Assembly: GCF_964340395.1 (NCBI RefSeq)
Contig: NC_135557.1
Coordinates: forward strand, 1,707,187-1,771,186
Reading direction: 5' to 3'
Length of the DNA stretch: 64,000 nucleotides
Source of the DNA: Glandiceps talaboti
Taxonomy: Eukaryota; Hemichordata; Enteropneusta; Spengelidae
The stretch's first letter is position 1. Every line of letters begins with the position of its first letter. A program made the position numbers and the translations under genes. The notes below the pieces were generated by a model. It made no database searches. It had not been told where the DNA came from and saw nothing but the letters and a program-made list of their open reading frames with translations. Shown here piece by piece: positions 52,690 to 64,000 of this stretch.

Positions 52690-53185
52690 AATAACAAAAT
52701 ACAGCTAGAGCAGATTGGGGTGAAATTTAATGAGATGCACCTGGGTATGTGTAGATGAAGCAGTATTCACGACATGATAATCCCATAAGTTTTATGTAAA
52801 TTAGGTGTAAAAATCACAATTTTGGTCAAAAACTTATATCTTGAAACTGGTGAATGGTGTTGAAACTTGGTGGGGATGGTTGTGGAGGTGTTATTCTGCA
52901 GTTATTGTTGAAAACATTTTGACAAAATTGGCCCTAACAACCATGACCACTCCCTTAGCAACAGTGAAATGATGATGTATATTACAAAGATAACAACAGG
53001 GATGGGTAGTTAAGTGAATACAGATTCAAAAGGACTATGCCCATAGCAACAGCTAAATGATCGTTTATATTGCAAAGATGAAAAGTGGGAAGGACAGGCA
53101 AGTTAATAAAGATTCCAAAAATGTATGCAAATATGCCTAGCAACAAGACCACACCCATAGCAACAGCTAAGTACAGTTATGCTAC
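52690..53185. repeat. Dispersed-repeat-like sequence with TAGCAAC motifs
   Basis: Two to three diverged sub-repeats each carry a CCCATAGCAACAG or CCTAGCAAC block (52954, 53041, 53136 and about 53155), with AAAGAT-AACA-GGGA segments between. This looks like an old interspersed repeat. The family cannot be named from here. Confidence 0.4.
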
Positions 53186-53618
53186 AATACCATTGGCGCT
53201 ATTTTAGTACAAACCTAAGTTAGTACTGTCCCAGGTTTGTTTTATGCCTCATTTTGTGAGAAAGCAGCTTAGAAAGTTCCAATAACATAAATGTCTCTTT
53301 ATTCATAATACATTTTATTTTCATAACTACTTAGACAGGATGTCTTCCTACCTTTAAGTATTAGGATGTCTTTCTGACTGAAACATGGCAATTCATTCAT
53401 TTAAAAAAGAAATAGCACCTTGGCTAGGATGGTTTTATTTAGATTTGAATTTCTTGTCACTTGGCATTCACATGACAAGTTCATGATACATCTCTGCAGC
53501 ATGATTTTAGTGTCATGATAATCACATGACTAACCCCAAATATCACATGTATAGCATGTGATCAGTGCATGATTGCAGCATGGTTGCTGATAAAGTATTT
53601 TTTTGTTTTCATTTGTAG

Positions 53619-53690
53619 ATATTCTACAGACTAACATTACCTTCATCTGCCTGTTTACACTCATCTTTTTCTTATCAGTGTATGTAGCAA
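53619..53690 (+). CDS. TMEM145-like: TMEM145-like exon 6: first membrane helix
   Basis: 72 nt, phase 1 in and phase 1 out, acceptor catttgtag, donor gtaagt. The split codon joined from exon 5 reads TAT. The exon encodes ILQTNITFICLFTLIFFLSV followed by YVA, which is transmembrane helix 1 preceded by an N-I-T sequon. The exon's last bases and donor are copied once about 45 bp downstream. Confidence 0.9.
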
Positions 53691-53765
53691 GTAAGTAGCA
53701 ATAATTATATTGACTCTAGCTACATCTGTCAGTGTATGTAGCATGTAAGTAGCAATAAATTGAAT
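53672..53765 (+). repeat. Partial duplication of exon 6 donor region
   Basis: TCAGTGTATGTAGCA(A/T)GTAAG followed by TAGCAATAA occurs at the end of exon 6 and again about 55 bp downstream inside intron 6, including the gtaagt donor and the following ATTATATTGAC. The second copy has T in place of the last exon base. Confidence 0.9.
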
Positions 53766-53946
53766 AATTATATTGACCATAGCTACATTTATTATTTTGT
53801 GTATGAATTTTTAACAAATTGTACTGAAAACTTTGTATTCTATTAATGGCATTTTTGAAAAAAAAAAATCATGTTGAAGATCAAAGTTTGTTATAATAGT
53901 TACCAAAGGTAAGCAGTATATATTGCTTTGTTTAGAATTAATGTTC

Positions 53947-54810
53947 ATAAGTTGCAATAATAAACAAGTGATGTAGAATATACAATGAAATGAGATAAAA
54001 TGAATTAATACTTAGTCTGGGTTCTTTTTTTTGATAGATCGAGAATTAGATGGATTATTAAAACGTGTGTACAAATAATGACGCATGTGCATAACGGGTT
54101 AGCTATTTATAGAACGCTGACATCATTCCACAGTTGATGATGGCATGGCACACGCTTCAACAACACTGTCACCTGTACACAAATATATAAATGTAGGAAA
54201 GGGATGATGCTTCCCAGGCCAAACAATTCTACTCAAACCACAACAAATCAAAAACCACAAAATCAAACCTCAAATACACAGCACCTTACGATCGACAACA
54301 CAATTGAGTAACCTCACAACTAAAATAGAGAACACCAAAGACGCAAATTAAAAAGATACGTTCAAAATTATACAATTTTTTGCCGATTTTAGGAACGTTC
54401 AGGCAGAGGTCGAGCTCTTTAGAACATCTGGGTCTTGTACAGTGTTCAGCGCGTACAAAGACGCGCACGACTACAGGTGTATTTGCGATACCCAAGGGCC
54501 AAGAGATGTTATTTATTGCTGAACACGTCAATATAAAGTCGTAGGAAGTTATAATTCCTTATAAGTTGTGGAAAAATCAACTAAATTGAACAATAGTGCA
54601 ATGTGCAACCTTGCTAGTAGCCATAGTGGTTTGATAGAACATTCGCCATGGTAACTGTTCAACAGAGTAAACAGTACATCACAACTCAATTTTTACGCAA
54701 CTATCATCATGCTTTAAGGAATTATAACTTAAAGCATGATGATAGTTGCGTATAAATTTTATCTCATTTTATTGTATATTCTACATCCTTTGTTTATTAT
54801 TGCAACTTAT
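53947..54810. mobile_element. Fold-back element in intron 6
   Basis: Arms of 55 bp at 53947-54001 (ATAAGTTGCAATAATAAACA...) and 54756-54810 are inverted with few mismatches. A perfect 24-bp hairpin lies at 54695-54718 and 54728-54751 with a 9-nt loop, next to the right arm. The interior has no recognisable transposase; an 81-codon minus frame at 54286-54531 matches nothing known. This is likely a MITE. Confidence 0.65.
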
Positions 54811-54813
54811 TCA

Positions 54814-56457
54814 CTGTTGGAAGACAAGCTCCCTATGACCTGTATGCCAATTTAACTCTTGAAAGACAAGCTCCCTATGACCTGTATGCCAATTTAACTC
54901 TTGGAAGACAAGCTCCCTATGACCTGTATGCCAATTTAACTGTTGGAAGACAAGCTCCCTATGACCTGTATGCCAATTTAACTGTTGGAAGACAAGCTCC
55001 CTATGACCTGTATGCCAATTTAACTGTTGGAAGACAAGCTCCCTATGACCTGTATGCCAATTTAACTCTTGAAAGACAAGCTCCCTATGACCTGTATGCC
55101 AATTTAACTCTTGGAAGACAAGCTCCCTATGACCTGTATGCCAATTTAACTGTTGGAAGACAAGCCCCCTATGACCTGTATGCCAATTTAACTGTTGGAA
55201 GACAAGCTCCCTATGACCTGTATGCCAATATTCACTGTTGTAAACAAGCCCCCTATGACCTGTATGCCAATTTAACTGTTGGAAGACAAGCTCCCTATGA
55301 CCTGTATGCCAATATTCACTGTTGTAAACAAGCTCCCTATGACCTGTATGCCAATTTAACTGTTGGAAGACAAGCTCCCTATGACCTGTATGCCAATTTA
55401 ACTGTTGGAAGACAAGCTCCCTATGACCTGTATGCCAATTTAACTCTTGAAAGACAAGCTCCCTATGACCTGTATGCCAATTTAACTGTTGGAAGACAAG
55501 CTCCCTATGACCTGTATTCCAATTTAACTGTTGGAAGACAAGCTCCCTATGACCTGTATGCCAATTTAACTGTTGGAAGACAAGCTCCCTATGACCTGTA
55601 TGCCAATTTAACTGTTGGAAGACAAGCTCCCTATGACCTGTATGCCAATTTAACTGTTGGAAGACAAGCTCCCTATGACCTGTATGCCAATTTAACTGTT
55701 GGAAGACAAGCTCCCTATGACCTGTATGCCAATTTAACTGTTGGAAGACAAGCTCCCTATGACCTGTATGCCAATTTAACTCTTGAAAGACAAGCTCCCT
55801 ATGACCTGTATGCCAATTTAACTGTTGGAAGACAAGCTCCCTATGACCTGTATGCCAATTTAACTGTTGGAAGACAAGCTCCCTATGACCTGTATGCCAA
55901 TTTAACTGTTGGAAGACAAGCTCCCTATGACCTGTATGCCAATTTAACTGTTGGAAGACAAGCTCCCTATGACCTGTATGCCAATTTAACTGTTGGAAGA
56001 CAAGCTCCCTATGACCTGTATGCCAATTTAACTGTTGGAAGACGAGCTCCCTATGACCTGTATGCCAATTTAACTGTTGGAAGACAAGCCCCCTATGACC
56101 TGTATGCCAATTTAACTGTTGGAAGACAAGCTCCCTATGACCTGTATGCCAATTTAACTGTTGGAAGACAAGCTCCCTATGACCTGTATGCCAATTTAAC
56201 TGTTGGAAGACAAGCCCCCTATGACCTGTATGCCAATTTAACTGTTGAAAGACAAGCTCCCTATGACCTGTATGCCAATTTAACTGTTGGAAGACAAGCT
56301 CCCTATGACCTGTATGCCAATTTAACTGTTGGAAGACAAGCTCCCTATGACCTGTATGCCAATTTAACTGTTGGAAGACAAGCTCCCTATGACCTGTATG
56401 CCAATTTAACTGTTGGAAGACAAGCTCCCTATGACCTGTATGCCAATTTAACTCTTG
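54814..56457. repeat. 42-bp minisatellite, about 39 copies
   Basis: The unit contains GTTGGAAGACAAGCTCCCTA, TGACCTGTATGCCAATTTAA and CT. It starts immediately after the right arm of the fold-back element and ends about 130 bp before exon 7. Confidence 0.97.
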
Positions 56458-56585
56458 AAACTTACAAAGTTCATGTAGAGAATTTTTGGCTGATCCAGAG
56501 ATACTAACACTGTAATATGGTGTAATGCAGTCAATATTAATACTGATATTTCACCCTAAATCTGTTTTTTTTCCCCACCAAACAG

Positions 56586-56654
56586 TGATGTTGAAGGAGA
56601 GGCAAATGTTACACACAACCTACAAGATGTATATGTTTTCTATTGTTTTCTATG
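56586..56654 (+). CDS. TMEM145-like: TMEM145-like exon 7: loop 1 and start of helix 2
   Basis: 69 nt, phase 1 in and phase 1 out, acceptor aaacag, donor gtaaga. It encodes MLKERQMLHTTYKMYMFSIV then FY. The RQ.LHTTYKM motif is a strong TMEM145 signature and the exon ends inside helix 2. Confidence 0.9.
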
Positions 56655-57389
56655 GTAAGACCTTGATTAGCTTTTATCTTTATCATATCAAGTTTGCAAG
56701 TTTGTAACAACGTTTGTTAAATTGTTGCTAATTTGTAGCAGGATTTGTAGCATTTGTACTTTATTAGTGCAAATTTATGCTACTTTGTAGCAAGTATTGG
56801 GTATCAATATATGAAGATCTCTAGTTGTGTTGACAACTTTTAAGTCTGGTTCCTATATGACATGTTGCAAATACTGGTACTATGATCATCTCCACTCACA
56901 TATAGAAGAAGTTGTTATTCTAGCACAGAAATCTGTGATATATAGTGGGCGAAGGGTAAACAACACATGTCAGTAGTAATTTATTACAAATTGACAGATA
57001 GTTGCAATTAGTTAGTTCCTTTTAACAGTTACTCATTAACCAAACTCCCACCTCTCCAGTCTGAAACTGAAATTATGTGGAGATGTAATAATGTCATCAT
57101 GTGTAGATGAACACTGTGACAGATTTCTGTGCTAGAATAATGACTTTCTCCATAACATATAAGTGAGTAGAAATGATTAAAGTAATCATAACTCATCATA
57201 TAGGAACTAGACTAAAAACTTTAGGGTGTGCAGAAAATGAAATCATATTTTACACTTGTAGCAATGTCTGCAAATACAAGATCTTGAAAAGAAAATATAT
57301 TTGTTAAATTCAACAATATTTACATGACAGTCATTCCCTAAGTCTGCCATATGTTCATACATACATACATTATTTGTTTTCTATTGTAG
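56655..57389. other. Intron 7, unique sequence
   Basis: 735-bp intron with no tandem array, one of the few array-free introns in the gene. Nothing else recognised. Confidence 0.7.
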
Positions 57390-57549
57390 TGTTGTGTTTA
57401 TTCTTCCTGTGTATATATTATGGAGACTATGGGCATACAGGCATTGGTGTTACTGGACTAAAAACAACAGGCAGGGTCTTCCAATCTATTAGCAACCTCA
57501 CCTTTCTGTTGTTACTGATATTACTTGCAAAGGGATTTACAGTTACAAG
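57390..57549 (+). CDS. TMEM145-like: TMEM145-like exon 8: helices 2-3
   Basis: 160 nt, phase 1 in and phase 2 out, acceptor ctattgtag, donor gtagga (weaker than its neighbours). It encodes the end of helix 2 (VLCLFFLCIYYGDYG), a short loop, and helix 3 (SNLTFLLLLILLAKGFTVT). The KGFTVTR motif at the exon edge is conserved in the family. A 30-bp array starts about 20 bp after the donor. Confidence 0.9.
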
Positions 57550-57567
57550 GTAGGATAGAACTGATAC

Positions 57568-57789
57568 AGTGTAATTAAACCAATCAGATAGACTGTATTC
57601 AACTATAAACCAATCAGATAGACTATTCAACTATAAACCAATCAGATAGACTGTATTCAACTATAAACCAATCAGATAGACTGTATTCAACTATAAACCA
57701 ATCAGATAGACTGTATTCAACTATAAACCAATCAGATAGACTGTATTCAACTGTAAACCAATCAGATAGACTGTATTCAACTATAAACC
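57568..57789. repeat. 30-bp minisatellite, about 7 copies
   Basis: The unit is ATAAACCAATCAGATAGACT plus GTATTCAACT, starting about 20 bp after the exon 8 donor. One copy lacks GT. Confidence 0.95.
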
Positions 57790-57918
57790 TTGATTAGTAG
57801 CATTGTTCAAGAAACATCTGATTCAATAACTTGAAGTGGAAATTAAAAAATTCAATAATTTTGTGATTTGACTTTGATGTACCTTAATGTGATATCTAAA
57901 GTCTGTTATCTTTTACAG

Positions 57919-58012
57919 GGGTCGTATAAGTCATTCTGGTTCTGTCAAGATTGCAGTCTTTATGACAGTTTATTGCATAGTCTATGCAGTTCTATTTTTA
58001 TTAGAGGCAGTG
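57919..58012 (+). CDS. TMEM145-like: TMEM145-like exon 9: helix 4
   Basis: 94 nt, phase 2 in and phase 0 out, acceptor ttttacag, donor gtaagt. It encodes GRISHSGSVKIAVFMTVYC then IVYAVLFLLEAV. The loop motif GRISH.GSVK and helix 4 are typical of the family. A SINE begins about 40 bp into the following intron. Confidence 0.92.
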
Positions 58013-58052
58013 GTAAGTAATGTCAATTTTTCATTTAATCTGAAATTATGTG

Positions 58053-58415
58053 GAGTCATGATGGGTGAATGGCTAGCGTGACCGGCTTGGAATCTACAGG
58101 TTGCAGGTTCGAGCCCCGTCGCTGCCTGCTGTTTGTTTCTGAGTGGCTAAAAGTCCTTGGGCAAGATTTGAACCATGACTGTGCCTCAGTCAACCCAGCT
58201 GTATAACTGGGGACCTGGTAGGATGTAGGTTGCAATGTGAAGGCTTTAATCCTATGTGCTTAAATGGCTGCAATGGATTGTATGCTCCCCGGGGAGTTGA
58301 GGAAGACTAAAGGGCCGTTATGCCGTTCTGATCCGAGCCAGGGGTAATAATTGTAAAGCGCTTTGAGCACGGAGTGGGAAAGCGCTATATAAGAAACCAA
58401 CATTATTATTATTAT
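58053..58415 (+). mobile_element. tRNA-derived SINE
   Basis: The head has a polymerase III A box (TGGCTAGCGTGACCGG, from 58070) and B box (GGTTCGAGCCC, 58106-58116). The body is followed by a conserved-looking tail (TAAAGCGCTTTGAGC, AAAGCGCTATATAAG) and ends in (ATT)n at about 58401-58415. The order head-body-LINE-like tail-microsatellite is typical of a SINE. It is inserted in sense orientation about 40 bp after the exon 9 donor. Confidence 0.85.
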
Positions 58416-58425
58416 GTTAAATAGA

Positions 58426-58520
58426 TGTAGTGGGGGTATTGGAGGAGTTACCTTAAATTAGATGTAGTGGGGATATTGGAGGAGTTACCTTAAATTAGAT
58501 GTAGTGGTGATATTGGAGGA
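58426..58520. repeat. About 38-bp repeat, about 2.5 copies
   Basis: The unit contains TTAGATGTAGTGGGGATATT and GGAGGAGTTACC. Confidence 0.85.
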
Positions 58521-58572
58521 TTTGTGTGTTTGTGTCTAGGTCAAATCAACTTTTCAGTCACAGAAATTGTCA

Positions 58573-61440
<2,868 letters not shown>

Positions 61441-62050
61441 TACGCGGTTATGCTAATTTATGTTGATAACCACAACTCATCATGGCATGGCATGGCATCT
61501 TCCAGTGAGGATCATGAATTTTCTGGTGCTTCGACGACGATCTGTCTGTCCATATCCACCTGTATCTCCAATAAGAATGTGCCAATTTCAACCAAACCTG
61601 GTACAAATGTCAGATGTTGTAGAGGGCATATGCAAGTCACTTGTCATAAATATTCACATTTTGGCCATTAACTCTTGAAGTTTAACAGATAGAGACCTCA
61701 TTCAAGTGTCTTCACCCATGTTATCAATCATGTGCTTTTTAAAATGGCACATTGACTTTTGACCTTTACCTCCATCTTCAAGGTCAAATAGCCATATTAT
61801 TGTCAAAGTGTGTAAAGTATATCTCTGATATGCATGGACTGATTTCAACCAAACCTTGTACAAATGTCATGCTATAGTCTGCATATACTCTTCACTTCGT
61901 TTCACAACCCGTGCCTTCATCATGGTTATAAATGATGAGCTTTCTAATGACACACTGACTTTTGACCTTGACCTTCATCTTCAGGGTCAAATAGCTATGT
62001 CTTCCTATTTTGAAATTATTAAGATAATATAGATATGAATGCTAATGTGC
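61441..62050. repeat. Dispersed-repeat-like sequence, two diverged copies
   Basis: Blocks TTTCAACCAAACCTGGTACA / CCTTGTACAAATGTCA and TGACTTTTGACCTT...TTCAAGGTCAAATAG recur with an offset of roughly 200-270 bp. The pattern looks like a common invertebrate interspersed repeat; the family is not named. Confidence 0.45.
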
Positions 62051-62269
62051 CTGAAATTGTCAAGGATCTACACATAATAGATAAGAAATGAACAACCCTT
62101 TCAGGTGTTGTTAGTGTATCTTTTTGATTGCCTTTAAGGCCATGGTATAGTTGTTGTCCTTTTTGAACTGACAGCCTGCGACATAATGTACAAACTAAAG
62201 AACTTGTTGTTGTTTTCCATGAAGACTTTTTAATGATAGATTGTGATGATTGATATTACTGTATTGTAG

Positions 62270-62390
62270 GTTCTTAGCTCTCCCAATTGTGGTATTGGTA
62301 TCAACATATTTGATTGACAAGTGGATCAGAGAAAAGGTTGTCAATGCTATAGATCACACAATAGCATTCCTTGCAATGGCATTCTTTTTG
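62270..62390 (+). CDS. TMEM145-like: TMEM145-like exon 11: helix 6, loop, helix 7 (partial gene)
   Basis: 121 nt, phase 2 in and phase 0 out, acceptor gtattgtag, donor gtaagt at 62391. It encodes FLALPIVVLVSTYLIDKW, then IREKVVNAIDHTI and AFLAMAFFL, i.e. the end of helix 6, the last loop and the beginning of helix 7. The rest of helix 7 and the C-terminal tail lie beyond the window. The exon's 3' end plus donor is repeated twice in degenerate form just downstream. Confidence 0.92.
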
Positions 62391-62480
62391 GTAAGTATAT
62401 CACCATGACAACATTCTTTTTGGTAAATATATCACCATGACATTCTTTTTGGTTAGTACATAACCATGACAACATTTTTT
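62380..62480 (+). repeat. Degenerate duplication of exon 11 donor region
   Basis: ATTCTTTTTGGTAAGTATAT followed by CACCATGACA at the exon/intron edge recurs as ATTCTTTTTGGTAAATATAT and as ATTCTTTTTGGTTAGTACAT, i.e. three serial copies of the exon end with progressively weaker donors. Confidence 0.9.
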
Positions 62481-62574
62481 TGTATTAATCGTAATGGTGT
62501 GACCTCTACCATTTCATAATAGCTAACATCATATATAAATGTGTGATGTCGCACTTGTGAACGTTCATTCCTAT

Positions 62575-64000
62575 ATAAACTATCCTGACATTGTGTAATC
62601 ATTCCTATATAAACTATCCTTACATTGTGTAATCATTCCTATATAAACTATCCTAACATTGTGTAATCATTCCTATATAAACTATCCTGACATTGTGTAA
62701 TCATTTCTATATAAACTATCCTAACATTGTGTAATCATTCCTATATAAACTATCCTGACATTGTGTAATCATTCCTATATAAACTATCCTTACATTGTGT
62801 AATCATTCCTATATAAACTATCCTAACATTGTGTAATCATTCCTATATAAACTATCCTGACATCGTGTAATCATTCCTATATATACTATCCTGACATTGT
62901 GTAATCATTTCTATATATACTATCCTAACATTGTGTAATCATTCCTATATAAACTATCCTGACATTGTGTAATCATTCCTATATAAACTATCCTTACATT
63001 GTGTAATCATTCCTATATAAACTATCCTGACATTGTGTAATCATTCCTATATAAACTATCCTGACATTGTGTAATCATTCCTATATAAACTATCCTAACA
63101 TTGTGTAATCATTCCTATATAAACTATCCTGACATTGTGTAATCATTCCTATATAAACTATCCTAACATTGTGTAATCATTCCTATATAAACTATCCTGA
63201 CATTGTGTAATCATTCCTATATAAACTATCCTTACATTGTGTAATCATTCCTATATAAACTATCCTGACATTGTGTAATCATTCCTATATAAACTATCCT
63301 GACATTGTGTAATCATTCCTATATAAACTATCCTAACATTGTGTAATCATTCCTATATATACTATCCTTACATTGTGTAATCATTCCTATATAAACTATC
63401 CTGACATTGTGTAATCATTCCTATATAAACTATCCTGACATTGTGTAATCATTCCTATATAAACTATCCTAACATTGTGTAATCATTCCTATATAAACTA
63501 TCCTGACATTGTGTAATCATTCCTATATAAACTATCCTGACATTGTGTAATCATTCCTATATATACTATCCTTACATTGTGTAATCATTCCTATATAAAC
63601 TATCCTGACATTGTGTAATCATTCCTATATAAACTATCCTGACATTGTGTAATCATTCCTATATAAACTATCCTAACATTGTGTAATCATTCCTATATAA
63701 ACTATCCTAACATTGTGTAATCATTCCTATATAAACTATCCTGACATTGTGTAATCATTCCTATATATACTATCCTAACATTGTGTAATCATTCCTATAT
63801 AAACTATCCTAACATTGTGTAATCATTCCTATATAAACTATCCTTACATTGTGTAATCATTCCTATATAAACTATCCTGACATTGTGTAATCATTTTTAT
63901 ATAAACTATCCTAACATTGTGTAATCATTCCTATATAAACTATCCTGACATTGTGTAATCATTCCTATATAAACTATCCTGACATTGTGTAATCATTCCT
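62575..64000. repeat. 34-bp minisatellite, about 42 copies, cut by window end
   Basis: The unit contains ATTGTGTAATCATTCCTATA plus TAAACTATCCTGAC, with TTAC/TAAC/TGAC variants. Period 34 checked at 62590-62624. It continues past the right edge. Confidence 0.97.

Noticed and set aside
58070-58120. A functional tRNA gene
   Set aside because: The A and B boxes are present, but no cloverleaf with a paired acceptor stem is evident, and a SINE body, tail and ATT repeat follow.

Overview
The window is AT-rich animal DNA. It carries one recognisable protein-coding gene, on the + strand, split over at least eleven small exons with GT-AG introns. The rest is tandem repeats, transposon remnants and unremarkable non-coding sequence. 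Introns, a tRNA-derived SINE, a LINE fragment, MITE-like elements and frequent ACATGTA motifs point to a marine invertebrate, possibly a lophotrochozoan or lancelet-like animal; the sequence does not settle which. By my boundary estimates, roughly 37 kb of the 64 kb is minisatellite.

The gene is a TMEM145-like seven-transmembrane protein of the GOST/GPR180 family. Coding exons are 16241-16357, 16573-16647, 33616-33690, 40636-40863, then one of two alternatives (44733-44814 or 45153-45231), then 53619-53690, 56586-56654, 57390-57549, 57919-58012, 60822-60994 and 62270-62390. All phases agree: 422 codons with exon 5a or 421 with 5b. The gene runs off the right edge, in or just after the seventh membrane segment.

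Layout. 1-7836: two abutting satellites (about 50 bp and 53 bp units), both with ATTGTA/TACAAT dyads. 7837-16240: upstream DNA with a LINE remnant (10371-11265) and nested inverted-repeat elements (11466-15794). 16241-33615: exons 1-2 and a 17 kb intron of about a dozen minisatellites plus a TAA-flanked MITE. 33616-44732: exons 3-4, with a 76-bp array made of part of exon 3 and its splice donor, and 38-, 23- and 35-bp arrays. 44733-53618: the alternative exon pair, then two pyrimidine-rich arrays whose units look like 3' splice sites. 53619-64000: exons 6-11, a fold-back element, a SINE, and 42-, 30-, 33- and 34-bp arrays.

The main observation is that several arrays copy or adjoin the gene's own splice sites. 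Donor regions of exons 3, 6 and 11 are locally duplicated, the 33-bp array runs into the exon 10 acceptor, and intron 5 holds about 200 acceptor-like units. Together with the exon 5a/5b pair this suggests local duplication around splice junctions as a source of both minisatellites and new exons. That is inference and needs transcript data. The long open frames at 22-26, 45-48 and 58-61 kb are repeat artefacts.
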